From contig CALGUV010000039.1 in NCBI GenBank assembly GCA_937920245.1, positions 1-50,162 on the forward strand: a DNA stretch of 50,162 bases. The letters run 5' to 3'. The notes below the pieces were generated by a model. The model was not told where the DNA came from. It searched no databases and saw nothing but the letters and a program-made list of their open reading frames with translations. The stretch's first letter is position 1. Every line of letters starts with the position of its first letter. Positions 8,087-16,434 of the stretch are shown here, piece by piece. The DNA comes from an uncultured Microbacteriaceae bacterium. GTDB lineage: Bacteria; Actinomycetota; Actinomycetes; Actinomycetales; Microbacteriaceae. A program made the translations under genes and the position numbers.

Positions 8087-9789
8087 TCCATCCCAACATC
8101 ATGTCGGATATCGCTGCGTCCGCGCCTACCTTCTGAGGTCGTTCCCATCCCATCACCAAAGAACCAGGATCGCTCTCCCGCGGTCAGTAATTGCCGACCA
8201 TTGAACTTTGTCTCGGTGAATTCCTTTATGAGCGCCTGTCGATCGGTGGATCGTCCGGCACCAGCTCGCATGTAATCCGCCGCATTACCAGACGATCCGT
8301 CCATGTGAAATGCGTAATATGTACAACCCCAGACAATGGCGTCGGTCCTGTCATCATGCGGAACGAACGGGAATGCCGTGATCTCCTTGATCGTGCTGTC
8401 AGTCCACGCCCCTTCGATGAAGTGTACTCGACCCGCTTCGAACAACGGCGCCACAGTCTGTAAACGAACGGTCTTCGACCGAATCGGTTTGAAAGGGTGG
8501 ATGTGAATCTTGCTTTCGCGTTCCAACATCTGAATCAGTGATTGACCACTCGCCGCCTGTTCGATGGTAAGGAACTTCGCACCGTAGTACTTCTGTGACT
8601 GTTGTAACATCGCGAGAAGATCGGGGAATGACCAGCGCCCGCTGATGATTTCACGGACATAGATGTCGTCCTTGTGCTTCTTTGAGAAGCCCATCACCGC
8701 GATCACGCTCTCATCGGCGGTCTCCTTCTCGGAAAACGCGGTGTCCAATGACAGATATGTGATGTCAAACTCAGGGCAATCCTCCGGCGCTTTGACGCTA
8801 ATCCAGCCCGCCTTGATGATCGACCCTTCCTGTGCGTTTGGCTTGCCTTGATATAGCGCTGCGAACTTATCGGACCCCATGATCCGTTTCTGTGACAGAA
8901 GCATATCAACAGTGAATGTTGAGTTTCCGGGCCAATGGGACTCACCATTCTTACGTCCGAGAGCATCATTTGATTCGTTCTCACATAACGCTTCGATATT
9001 CACCCACCGCCACCCCCGAGGATTCTCTTTCTCATCGTAGAGTCCGTCCCCATCCATCAACAGCCCGTGAAGATCCTTCTCCCCAAATCGGGTTCCGATG
9101 ACAAGTTGCGCCCAGCGGTTTGTACGACGTGTACTTGCCTGCTCACCCCACCAATCATCAAGTTCCTCAAAGGCTGCTCTCGAGTCAGACCCTTTAAGCG
9201 GGTCGTCAATAACCATCGCGCCAACACCCGGAGAGTCCTCGTACGGCGTGCCGGCGGTGAATCCTGTCAGCACCCCGCCAACAGACGTAGCGAGAATGAA
9301 ACCTCCGCCGCGCATGTCGTACTTCGAGTCGGCCTGGAACCCGGTCCACTCAGGGAAGACTCGGTTGAAGTGCTTGTGACGGAGGTAACCGCAGATCCCC
9401 CGGTGAAATTTATTCGAAAGTTGTTGTCCGTATGAGGCTACGATATGCTGTGTCTGTTGGTCATGACCGAGCAACCACGCCACGAATAATTGCGACAGCA
9501 TCGACTTTCCGGATCGTGGCGCGCAACTAACGATCAGTCTCTGATATCGAAGTTCGGCAACATCCTCAAATGCGGAACCAATGATCTCGTGAAAGTCCGC
9601 CACCTGCAACTTTCCGTCGAGCATGATGTCCGCGAACGCCAGAAAACAGGTGCGAGCCGCCCGGAACTTATACTCCTGCAACACACTGCGGGGAGCCTCG
9701 AGTAACTCCAGTTCCTTAAGTCCCCGCCTGTAAATACGCCAACTTGATAGTTCCTCAAGCTGCGACGCGTGAACGATGACTGGTCTCAT
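8080..9789 (-). CDS. terL: Terminase large subunit
   Basis: A 569-aa packaging motor. Walker A is SCAPRSGKSML (about residues 88-98, Lys95), Walker B with catalytic acidic residues is GAMVIDDPLKG (190-200), and the coupling motif is LVIGTRFGEKDLHG. The C-terminal RNase H-like nuclease begins at TYLSLDTAFSEKE (about 345-358). The protein cuts concatemeric DNA and drives it into the prohead through the portal. It overlaps the probable small-subunit gene by 4 nt. Unusually, the terminase lies at the downstream end of the structural block, far from the portal, and next to the effector operon. Confidence 0.95.
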   Translation of the reverse strand: MRPVIVHASQLEELSSWRIYRRGLKELELLEAPRSVLQEYKFRAARTCFLAFADIMLDGKLQVADFHEIIGSAFEDVAELRYQRLIVSCAPRSGKSMLSQLFVAWLLGHDQQTQHIVASYGQQLSNKFHRGICGYLRHKHFNRVFPEWTGFQADSKYDMRGGGFILATSVGGVLTGFTAGTPYEDSPGVGAMVIDDPLKGSDSRAAFEELDDWWGEQASTRRTNRWAQLVIGTRFGEKDLHGLLMDGDGLYDEKENPRGWRWVNIEALCENESNDALGRKNGESHWPGNSTFTVDMLLSQKRIMGSDKFAALYQGKPNAQEGSIIKAGWISVKAPEDCPEFDITYLSLDTAFSEKETADESVIAVMGFSKKHKDDIYVREIISGRWSFPDLLAMLQQSQKYYGAKFLTIEQAASGQSLIQMLERESKIHIHPFKPIRSKTVRLQTVAPLFEAGRVHFIEGAWTDSTIKEITAFPFVPHDDRTDAIVWGCTYYAFHMDGSSGNAADYMRAGAGRSTDRQALIKEFTETKFNGRQLLTAGERSWFFGDGMGTTSEGRRGRSDIRHDVGMDG

Positions 9790-10073
9790 TCAAACTTTCC
9801 TTGCCCAAGCTTCTTCAGAAGTTCATCGACCTTGCCTGTGTATTCCCGCGCGAGATCTTTCTCCTGCTTCGACTCATTCTCCTGAATCGCTACGATATCA
9901 CTCATCAGATCTCGATGAACCTTAATCGAACTATTAAATATACTTATGAGGTCCCTAATAGGGGCCTCTCCCATAGTCGCTTCGATGTCACCGAGGGCCT
10001 GTTCAGCCACCTTCAGCACCTTCTCGGCTAACTTACTCTTCTGTTCTACGATCCGATCATTTCTACTTTCCAT
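9786..10073 (-). CDS. Probable terminase small subunit
   Basis: A 95-aa, highly charged, helical protein (MESRNDRIVEQKSKLAEK..., ending KKLGQGKFE). No helix-turn-helix can be asserted by eye. The call comes from context: the size fits small terminases, and the gene directly precedes and overlaps terL by 4 nt. Small terminase subunits form rings that recognise phage DNA and regulate TerL. An alternative is a short coiled-coil structural protein. Confidence 0.5.
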   Translation of the reverse strand: MESRNDRIVEQKSKLAEKVLKVAEQALGDIEATMGEAPIRDLISIFNSSIKVHRDLMSDIVAIQENESKQEKDLAREYTGKVDELLKKLGQGKFE

Positions 10074-10079
10074 GTTACC

Positions 10080-10256
10080 TCAAAAGCTACGTTTACAACG
10101 GGAACAACCGCCGGAACTTCCTGCGTTCGGCCTCTGTGCTCCACTTGGCGGGTTGTGAAGTACGTTCAAAATCTGTTGAGCTCCTTTCTTGTCACCGCGG
10201 TGCATCGCACGGTAATAGTCCTTCCAGAGCTGTTCACGACGGGCGGAATCATACAT
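10080..10256 (-). CDS. 58-aa helical protein with C-terminal CxxC
   Basis: This small gene opens with ATG 10256 and overlaps the upstream gene by 8 nt (ATGTATGA). It begins MYDSARREQLWKDYYRAM and continues RGDKKGAQQILNVLH, then a short Pro/Gly linker and CSRCKRSF at the C-terminus. The helical part matches the pattern of the two small proteins near 23.2-23.6 kb (Y..A..AGN...A..I). The Cys pair could bind zinc but two cysteines alone are insufficient within one chain. It ends 6 nt before the start of the probable small terminase, so it probably belongs to the packaging operon. Function unknown. Confidence 0.7.
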   Translation of the reverse strand: MYDSARREQLWKDYYRAMHRGDKKGAQQILNVLHNPPSGAQRPNAGSSGGCSRCKRSF

Positions 10257-10452
10257 CGTGGTCCATCGTCCCGTAAATGGCGTCTAATAACTCACTAAGA
10301 GCGGTCTCCTCATTCTCGAATCTTTCGATAAATGATTCGGGAACCTGGGACGATAGCATCCGAATGTGCGTCTTTCGCATACGCCTATACTTAGCAGAGT
10401 CAATGCCGGAGCTTAGACTGGAGAGATCCAATCCGTGATACCCTAATCGCAT
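10249..10452 (-). CDS. Hypothetical 67-aa protein
   Basis: A small acidic-ended protein (MRLGYHGLDLSSLSSGID... ELLDAIYGTMDHDV). It overlaps the gp37-like gene upstream by 10 nt and the 58-aa gene downstream by 8 nt, which supports it as a real coupled gene. A GGAGGGTAA sequence 10-18 nt upstream can serve as ribosome binding site and overlaps a junction element. No domain recognised. Confidence 0.65.
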   Translation of the reverse strand: MRLGYHGLDLSSLSSGIDSAKYRRMRKTHIRMLSSQVPESFIERFENEETALSELLDAIYGTMDHDV

Positions 10453-11651
10453 GTTTCGATTTTACCCTCCTCTAGCCCCTCGTCATCGCAGTCCACTCTG
10501 GGAAGGTAGCTGTCAGGAGCAAGGAGTGTGAAGTCGTCCGCCTTCACCCACGCTCTACCGAGTGGCGTATTTCCTACCTGGTAATACAGCACGTCATCGT
10601 AGACGAGAGTGACGCCGTCCGCTGTCGGGAACACAGTGCCCGGCGTGACAAGAGCCTTCGCGGTGGTCTGTGACGTCGGATCGGCGTAGATAAATGCGGG
10701 CGTGATAGTTGAGATCTGGCCGTAGCCCGTTCGCGGAAAATTAGCACCGAAGTAATTCTCAGAGTTTCCGCCGCTCTCGACTTCTCCGGGAATGTCATTA
10801 TTGACCCTCACCAGATCCCCACCCATCAGCATCAAGCGGCCTCCGGTATCGGCGCCAAAAAAGAACCGGTCAAAACTGCCATCAGGCTTGTGGATATTGA
10901 TAACTTCAAACGTATTTGATTGATCCTTGGTGCCTGTGCAAACACGGTAGTATCCGGCGGCGATCTCCTCGGCGGACATGAACACGTTCAGTGGCTCCCA
11001 CACGTACACCAGGTCGCCATCGCTGTTTAACTCGACCCCGGCGTACTGCCCATCATAGGAAATCGTGTTATTCGGCGGTGGAAGTACGGGAGCGAAAATC
11101 ACGGTGCCGCAAACAGTCTCTCCGGGCTTCAATCTATTTTTAAGATTGCCGGGGAATAGTCTCGTGCAGTCGCCGCGTTGAACGCAGGGGTCGATGGCGA
11201 TGCCTCGATGCATATCCTGGATGATGAGTTCCCATCGCTGCGTGTATGTGTAGTGACTGGAGTCGGTTAAGCCAGCGAACTGCTCAGTCACCATGCGAAG
11301 TGACCCAAATACCTCTAGACCGGTGTTCGCGGGCACCGTATTGGTTAGGGTCTCGTGCGTGGCGCAACAGAGTTGCACGGCAAAATCGTGTCCTGACTGG
11401 GTGAGATAGGATTGGGAGGCGACATTGACCTCAAACGACATCGTACGAAGGATGGTTAGTGGCGCCTGTCGTTCAATTTCCTCCGATGAACCGACGTAAC
11501 GAACCACGATCGAGTTGGCCATCTGCAGGATACCCTCCTCATCCGAGATATCCGCTAGCCTCAGAACATTCACCCCGAGAGGGATCAGCGGCGAGGATAG
11601 GAGAGCGTTTGCCATAAACCGCTCGATGCGAGTGATGCTGTCTAATCTCAT
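10443..11651 (-). CDS. Mu gp37-like tail completion/terminator protein, with long C-terminal extension
   Basis: A 402-aa protein. The first 170 residues follow the pattern of the Mu gp37 (DUF1834) family, tail-completion proteins: VVRYVGSSEEIERQAPL, then FEVNVASQSYLTQSG, then SHYTYTQRWELI. The rest is beta-rich and contains repeated GDLVYVWEP / GDLVRVNND-like segments and a short acidic Cys-containing tail (DCDDEGLEEGKIETCD). Such proteins cap the tail tube end and help join it to the head. The gp36-like partner is found at 22 kb, separated by the fibre region. Call is by pattern recognition only. Confidence 0.55.
   Translation of the reverse strand: MRLDSITRIERFMANALLSSPLIPLGVNVLRLADISDEEGILQMANSIVVRYVGSSEEIERQAPLTILRTMSFEVNVASQSYLTQSGHDFAVQLCCATHETLTNTVPANTGLEVFGSLRMVTEQFAGLTDSSHYTYTQRWELIIQDMHRGIAIDPCVQRGDCTRLFPGNLKNRLKPGETVCGTVIFAPVLPPPNNTISYDGQYAGVELNSDGDLVYVWEPLNVFMSAEEIAAGYYRVCTGTKDQSNTFEVINIHKPDGSFDRFFFGADTGGRLMLMGGDLVRVNNDIPGEVESGGNSENYFGANFPRTGYGQISTITPAFIYADPTSQTTAKALVTPGTVFPTADGVTLVYDDVLYYQVGNTPLGRAWVKADDFTLLAPDSYLPRVDCDDEGLEEGKIETCD
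10458..10467 (-). promoter_or_regulatory. Junction element copy 3 (GGGTAAAATC)
   Basis: This copy is inside the last codons of the gp37-like gene and its G-rich part may double as the ribosome binding site of the 67-aa gene, 5 nt from the ATG. Confidence 0.3.
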
Positions 11652-11662
11652 CAGGCTCGCTC

Positions 11663-12109
11663 TTAGAGTACGAAATTGTAAATCTTGCCGGTCTTGTTGT
11701 TACGAAGGGTCAATGCGTCCTCTTCCTCAATGATAGTGTAGTCCCCGCGATCGTTCTTGAGGTGAAGGTCACCGGAGTAGAGATTATCAGCGTAAATACT
11801 GGCCCAACGGACCGAGTCCGTTCCTAAGCTGTATGTGCTATCCGCCTTAAGCACTACGCTGCTCGCGATGCTACCGGTGAGAGTGATGTCATCCGCTGCG
11901 GCATCTCCAGGTACAAGGACCGTGCCGCCCTCATCCATACGCAGGTCAGAGCCATTGCCGACATACATGTAGATGTTAGCATTTCCCTCCAAAAGATTTT
12001 GATTCTCAGCGGCAAGGTTAAATGCTAACTGACCCTCTTCCAACTCCGTTGGATGATTGTTGAACATAAAAGTTCGTAGATTCTGTAGAGTTGCAAGGGT
12101 TGACGTCAT
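11663..12109 (-). CDS. Short tail fibre protein
   Basis: A 148-aa protein with fibre features: the N-terminal part (LRTFMFNNHPTELEEGQLAF, then IYMYVGNGSDLRMDEGG) is like phage fibre segments in which sample features are listed, the middle has YSLGTDSVRWASIYADNL, a repeat common in tail fibres, and the end is NNKTGKIYNFVL. It lies between the gp37-like gene and the host-range region. It probably forms part of an adsorption fibre. Confidence 0.6.
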   Translation of the reverse strand: MTSTLATLQNLRTFMFNNHPTELEEGQLAFNLAAENQNLLEGNANIYMYVGNGSDLRMDEGGTVLVPGDAAADDITLTGSIASSVVLKADSTYSLGTDSVRWASIYADNLYSGDLHLKNDRGDYTIIEEEDALTLRNNKTGKIYNFVL

Positions 12110-12140
12110 CCCTACTGGGGTTATCCCGTATCTAACTATT

Positions 12141-12150
12141 GTTTTACCCG
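12141..12150 (-). promoter_or_regulatory. Junction element copy 4 (CGGGTAAAAC)
   Basis: It lies 31 nt upstream of the short fibre ATG, in the intergenic space between this minus-strand gene and the plus-strand methyltransferase. Nothing else is evident in these 87 bases. Confidence 0.4.
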
Positions 12151-12196
12151 GGTGTCCGCCTAAGTAGAATACTGACGAGCTTTGAACTTATCTTAA

Positions 12197-12763
12197 GTGG
12201 ATCACGATTTTGAATTTGAGAGGGCTTATTGGGGTGATTGCTGCAATACCTTTGACGAGGAGACAAAACATTTTGTCTACGCAAAGCTAATGGGTATTCC
12301 TACACATTGTCATGGGTTTAGTGTCGACCAGAAAAGAATTCTAGATCTTGGTGGTGGTCCGGTTTCAATGCTCTTAAAAACAAGAGGATTTACAAAGGCA
12401 AAAGTTGTGGATCCTATTACTTATCCCAAGTGGACTCAACTGCGTTACGCTGCACATAACATTGAGCTGTTGGTTTCCAAAGCAGAGAAAATCTGTGAAA
12501 AGAATTGGGATGAGGTGTGGATTTATAACTGTTTGCAACATGTTGACGATCCTGGCTTGATACTTCGTAATGCACTCGAAGCTGCAAAGCTCATTCGTAT
12601 TTTTGAATGGATTGACATTCCTGCCCATGAGGGGCATCCTCATGAGCTAACTAAAAAAAGCCTTGATATGTGGCTGGGAACTCAAGGAAATACTGTTAAT
12701 CTGGCAGAGTCTGGATGCTATGGTAACGCGTACTACGCAGTTCAAGCGAGTCCTTATTACTAA
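12197..12763 (+). CDS. SAM-dependent methyltransferase (class I), plus strand
   Basis: The only plus-strand gene seen in the window: 188 aa, GTG start, no clear ribosome binding site. Residues around RILDLGGGPVSMLL form the SAM-binding motif I, KAKVVDP is the acidic end of the second strand, and DEVWIYNCLQHVDDP matches motif post-I/IV of class I methyltransferases. A C-terminal HPHELTKKSLDMWL resembles small-molecule or sugar methyltransferases. It faces the glycosyltransferase-methyltransferase gene and is visibly more A+T-rich than the flanking minus-strand genes, which suggests separate acquisition. Substrate unknown; sugar or lipopolysaccharide modification is a guess. Confidence 0.8.
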   Translation: MDHDFEFERAYWGDCCNTFDEETKHFVYAKLMGIPTHCHGFSVDQKRILDLGGGPVSMLLKTRGFTKAKVVDPITYPKWTQLRYAAHNIELLVSKAEKICEKNWDEVWIYNCLQHVDDPGLILRNALEAAKLIRIFEWIDIPAHEGHPHELTKKSLDMWLGTQGNTVNLAESGCYGNAYYAVQASPYY

Positions 12764-12778
12764 GTATCATAACAGAAA

Positions 12779-12840
12779 ACCCCAGGTTCTCACACCTAGG
12801 GTCATGTTCCAATACCCGTTCCATCAGGGATGGACTTTTG
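12779..12840 (+). terminator. Two hairpins downstream of the methyltransferase, second terminator-like
   Basis: The first hairpin is ACCCcAGGT / ACCTaGGGT with a six-base loop and one C-A mismatch. The second is TCCATC-AGG-GATGGA at 12820-12834, followed by CTTTTG. Together they lie 16-75 nt after the plus-strand stop and before the convergent minus-strand gene end, the expected place for a terminator. The U-run is short. Confidence 0.5.
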
Positions 12841-12876
12841 TATTCTAGACTACTTTTGTTTCAAGTTCCAGGGTAA

Positions 12877-14475
12877 TCACTTACATAATACGATTAAATT
12901 CTGGAGGAACCAACCCATGTGATATCCGCTTTTAGTATAGTCTAGTAGTTGGGTTTCAAGAAGTTCATTGCGTTGCAGTCCATAGTTGCTTAGTAGTTGT
13001 AGCCAATAATCTTTTGGTTGACAGTTTATGTGACCGGTTCCGCCCTGACCGGGTTTTGCTGCGGTCCAGATTAGTATGCCACCGGGTACTACAGAGTCGG
13101 CAACACAGGCGGCAATTTGTTCAGCCATATCTTCAGCGATGTGTTCAGCTACTTCTAGGCAGATAACAACTTCGGCTGTACTGCTAGTTTCAAATAGGCT
13201 TTCTTGTTTTAAGTACGGCTTGCCTTTAACTCGTTTGTCAGTGTCAATTCCAATGGCTTCAATACCATGGTCACGTAGGGCGTCTACATATATTCCGGGG
13301 CCACACCCAATGTCTAGCACTGTTTGCGGTTTAAGTGTATCGGCAATCCACGTTGCAAGGCGTTCAGCAAATGGACCTTCTTCGTGTTTTATTTGGGTAT
13401 AACTAATTTCGCGCAACTCATACCAACCAGCACGATACAAGTCATTTATCTGTTTGAATATCTTGTCATATTGTTTACCACAAGCATCAAGACTATATAT
13501 ACTGCGTGCTCGATCTGCGATGGCTTGACGATTCAAAGTGCCAACATCGTTGATTCCATCTAGCCAATCTTGTAAAGTGTGACAGCGGAACCCCATGCCA
13601 GGCTGGATTGTTTCAGTCATAGCACCATAGTCCACACTTACTACTGGTGTGCCGCACAGCATTGCTTCCACTGCCATACCACAGAAGGGTTCAGTGAATA
13701 CTGTAGGTGCTAACAATGCACGTGCATTACCAAGGAACTCGCTGCGTTTGCGGCCAGACAACGGTCCGCGATACTCAATGTTTGGGTGCTGCCAGCGGGA
13801 TGGATCACCTTGACCATGTAGCACAATGGGCCATGGACTATGTTCTGCAATGGCACGAATGGTATCAATACCTTTTAGTTCGGTAATACGTCCCAGGAAT
13901 GCAAGATATGAACCATGTTCTGTGCGTACGTCCCAGTCATCGAGGTCGTAGTAATTAGGCACCACCCATTCGTAGTTTTTGCCATTGCGGCCTTCTTTGC
14001 CTTGGTGGTAGTGCATCCAGGCGTAGCTCTCGAAGATACGAAAACTGTTGGGCATCAGCGTTGGGTAGCCGATACCAGTTTCGACGTGCTGATGGTTGGG
14101 GAACTCAGCCATGAGCCCCTGGTGCGCGTGGCCAAATGGGTGGCAGATGATGTCTTGTGGCTGCAGGCGCTCGCGTAGTGCTGGGATCAGGCGTTGCTCG
14201 AAGAGCGCGTGGGCTGCGCTGCCGACAGTGGCATCGTTGCCGTGGAAGTCGGTTTCGCTGCGCTGGAATAACGCGCCAAATTCTGCTGCGTCGAGCATGG
14301 TGACGTGTTCATCTGCGCTGCTCTCGCTGCCGGCGTTGCTGTATTCGATAACGGTGTAGCCCTGCCCTTGCATCATCTTGGGAAAGCGCAAGGCTTTGCC
14401 GGTGAAGGCGCAGTGGCTATACGCGGCAGTGTGCTGGGTGTGGAAAATGCCGACGAGGTGCAGGTGTGGTTTCAT
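12877..14475 (-). CDS. Glycosyltransferase (group 1/GT4-like) fused to SAM methyltransferase
   Basis: A 532-aa two-domain enzyme. The N-terminal 340 residues are GT-B-like: SYLAFLGRITELKGIDTIRA, then IVLHGQGDPSRW, then the donor-binding stretch ARALLAPTVFTEPFCGMAVE and CGTPVVSVDYGAM. The C-terminal part has motif I LDIGCGPGIYVDAL, acidic GIDTDKR, and VVICLEVAEHIAEDMA. It may decorate host surface glycans or phage structural proteins. It begins 11 nt upstream of the end of the glycine-rich adhesin gene cluster and is more A+T-rich than the core genes, consistent with a horizontally acquired host-range or defence cargo. Fold calls are strong; substrate is unknown. Confidence 0.85.
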   Translation of the reverse strand: MKPHLHLVGIFHTQHTAAYSHCAFTGKALRFPKMMQGQGYTVIEYSNAGSESSADEHVTMLDAAEFGALFQRSETDFHGNDATVGSAAHALFEQRLIPALRERLQPQDIICHPFGHAHQGLMAEFPNHQHVETGIGYPTLMPNSFRIFESYAWMHYHQGKEGRNGKNYEWVVPNYYDLDDWDVRTEHGSYLAFLGRITELKGIDTIRAIAEHSPWPIVLHGQGDPSRWQHPNIEYRGPLSGRKRSEFLGNARALLAPTVFTEPFCGMAVEAMLCGTPVVSVDYGAMTETIQPGMGFRCHTLQDWLDGINDVGTLNRQAIADRARSIYSLDACGKQYDKIFKQINDLYRAGWYELREISYTQIKHEEGPFAERLATWIADTLKPQTVLDIGCGPGIYVDALRDHGIEAIGIDTDKRVKGKPYLKQESLFETSSTAEVVICLEVAEHIAEDMAEQIAACVADSVVPGGILIWTAAKPGQGGTGHINCQPKDYWLQLLSNYGLQRNELLETQLLDYTKSGYHMGWFLQNLIVLCK

Positions 14476-14485
14476 CTAAGGAACA

Positions 14486-15373
14486 TTATGCGATGCGATA
14501 GCGGATTATTACAACGCCGGAACCGCCCGCGCCACCAGCTTGGTCAAAAAGGGGTGTCTGGCCGCTGCCACCGCCGCCGCCACCGGTATTTGCAGTTCCT
14601 GCTTGGCCAGTGGCTTGGGCGATGGCATTACCGCCACCACCAGTACCACCAAGGCCCTGTGAACCATTAAATACACCTCCACCGCCTCCACCACCCCGAG
14701 CAGTAGTAGTATTGTTAATAGAAGATGAAACGCCATTGCCGCCATTTCCTCCTCTACTTTTGAGTGTTGAATCTTCGCCAGCAGCGCCAGCGCCGCCACC
14801 GCCACTACCGCTTCCATTGCTAGAAGTTCCGCCTGCGTATCCCTGGTTAGCCGTAGCAGCACCCCCGGCACCATTGGCATCACTGGCGCCACCGCCAGAT
14901 CCTCCTGATTTTCCTGCTCTGTTGTCTCCGCCACCACCACCGCCGCCGCCTGTAGCAGTAATTGTGTGGTCCGTTCCTACAAGGGAAGAATTGCCGCCAT
15001 TTGTTCCGTCACTGCCGGCCCCACCACCGGCTGGGCCACCTGCGCCACCAAGGCCAACAGTGACCGTATAGGCTTGTGGCGTAAGAGTTATTCGTGCTTC
15101 TGCTGATGCACCGCCGCCGGAACTTTCTCCTACAACTGAACACCTATAACCTCCAGCGCCACCGCCACCGCCAAGTCTGCCGCCACCGCCACCGCCACCA
15201 CCAATAATAAGATATTCAATTAACCCGCCAACACTGACGGTGAATGTTCCAGTTGAATTAAATGTATGGTATCTGTAACTTAATCCGCCGACTGTAATTA
15301 CCGTGCCGGCCGGCACAACGCCTCCTGTGGCTACAACGTAATAAGTATACGGGTTAATGTAAATAAGACTCAT
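14486..15373 (-). CDS. Glycine-rich tail adhesin B
   Basis: A 295-aa protein. The N-terminal 75 residues are beta-rich (YRYHTFNSTGTFTVSVGG, then EYLIIGGGG) and match the same part of the paralog at 16.9-17.9 kb. The rest is Gly/Ala/Ser-rich with long Gly runs, ending GGAGGSGVVIIRYRIA. This pattern is typical of phage adhesins that fold as a polyglycine II sandwich, and it is common in cyanophage fibre loci. It probably sits at the fibre tip and binds the host surface. It overlaps the upstream helper gene by 4 nt. Confidence 0.8.
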   Translation of the reverse strand: MSLIYINPYTYYVVATGGVVPAGTVITVGGLSYRYHTFNSTGTFTVSVGGLIEYLIIGGGGGGGGRLGGGGGAGGYRCSVVGESSGGGASAEARITLTPQAYTVTVGLGGAGGPAGGGAGSDGTNGGNSSLVGTDHTITATGGGGGGGGDNRAGKSGGSGGGASDANGAGGAATANQGYAGGTSSNGSGSGGGGAGAAGEDSTLKSRGGNGGNGVSSSINNTTTARGGGGGGGVFNGSQGLGGTGGGGNAIAQATGQAGTANTGGGGGGSGQTPLFDQAGGAGGSGVVIIRYRIA

Positions 15374-15942
15374 GATTCTACGGAGATTATAGTTTCAGCC
15401 GTTCCTGTTTCTGTAATTGTTGCCTGAGGCGTTAGCGAATACAACTGATCAAGGTGAGCGTCAACAAGCATGGCCTGCAATTCAACCACATGCACCATGT
15501 CCAAATTCAACTGACCAAGTAACAACCAAATGGCACCTTGCATGGCAGCAGGGTTGGCTCTGCCGCTAAGACAGTCCTGCATTGCGCTCACGAATACTGC
15601 CAATGCACCAGCCGGAGCAGGCGACGTAGTTGACAGCACTTCTGCCAGCACGGCTTGATAACAGGCGCTTATTAGCAGTGCGGAGTAGAAGCCTTGATAG
15701 TCCGGCCCAGGCGGCGGCAGTGTCTCCACCGACCAGCCGTAGGTGTAGGTGAGTGCGTCAAGGTCAATGGCAGTTGTAAGGACCAGGTATTCCTCTATGG
15801 GGTTATATGTAGGCTCTGGCTCACGCACCAGGCTCACGGTGGCGTAGCGGTTGGTATCTAGGCCTGCCACAGGCTCGTCGTCATTACGTGGATACCCAAC
15901 CAGCTTTGATTCGTCTAAGTTCCAGAGTGCTTTAGCTGTCAT
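15370..15942 (-). CDS. Fibre helper/chaperone-like protein B
   Basis: A 190-aa protein whose C-terminal half is helical (QAVLAEVLSTTSPAPAGAL, then AMQGAIWLLLGQLNLD) and whose N-terminal half carries TYGWSVETLPPPGPDYQGF. It appears to be a diverged paralog of the 163-aa protein at 16.4-16.9 kb, with matching proline linker and helical tail. Each copy is adjacent to a glycine-rich adhesin, like tail fibre assembly proteins. It overlaps genes on both sides by 4 nt. Function is inferred from position. Confidence 0.6.
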   Translation of the reverse strand: MTAKALWNLDESKLVGYPRNDDEPVAGLDTNRYATVSLVREPEPTYNPIEEYLVLTTAIDLDALTYTYGWSVETLPPPGPDYQGFYSALLISACYQAVLAEVLSTTSPAPAGALAVFVSAMQDCLSGRANPAAMQGAIWLLLGQLNLDMVHVVELQAMLVDAHLDQLYSLTPQATITETGTAETIISVES

Positions 15943-16427
15943 GCGCTGCGCCTCGTTTTCAAATACACCTTAAGTCCTTTGCCTTTGATGGTGCTCCCCA
16001 CTTGGTCAATGTCGATGGTTATTTCAGCGTCATCAGCCAAGGCTGAGTCGGAGATGACTGCTGGAACTGCAGCAGTTGTAGAAGTTGTTTCAGACGCATC
16101 AATGCTTAGCACGGTGCTAAGGACGCTGACAGGCCCGCCACCAGTATTTTCGTAAATGTCAACTTCTATGTTGGCGTCAGTTGGCGCAGTATTAACGGAA
16201 GCTCTTACTGCCAGTAACGTGCCAGCATATGGCATCCGAAAATACACCTTATTAGTGCCAGTGGTAAGGTCAGTGTTTTCGTCTGATACAGCAATGACAA
16301 ACCAATCGTCGATGCCTGGTGGTGGGCCAGGGAGCATTGCCCAGCCCGTTCCGTTCCAGCGCCAAGTTCTGCCGCTATCCGTGTAGAGGTCGTTGACCGA
16401 GGGCGATGTTGGGAAATCGAGTGCCAT
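15939..16427 (-). CDS. Tail fibre/adhesin protein with FPTSPSVND-WNG N-terminal repeat
   Basis: A 162-aa protein. Residues 1-32 (MALDFPTSPSVNDLYT, RTWRWNGTGWAML) match the first 32 residues of the collagen-like fibre ([25 protein letters not shown]), a module that probably anchors these proteins to a common partner. The rest is a beta-rich domain (NKVYFRMPYAGTLLAVRASV, IEVDIYENTGGGPV), found in phage fibre proteins. It probably contributes to host binding. Confidence 0.65.
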   Translation of the reverse strand: MALDFPTSPSVNDLYTDSGRTWRWNGTGWAMLPGPPPGIDDWFVIAVSDENTDLTTGTNKVYFRMPYAGTLLAVRASVNTAPTDANIEVDIYENTGGGPVSVLSTVLSIDASETTSTTAAVPAVISDSALADDAEITIDIDQVGSTIKGKGLKVYLKTRRSA

Positions 16428-16434
16428 AAGGGGG

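Noticed and set aside
12165..12170. Possible -10 box (TAGAAT) ahead of the plus-strand methyltransferase
   Set aside because: No credible -35 partner at the right distance; too weak to call a promoter.
14610..15071. Plus-strand proline-rich frame over the adhesin gene
   Set aside because: Mirror image of glycine codons in the minus-strand adhesin, a composition artefact.
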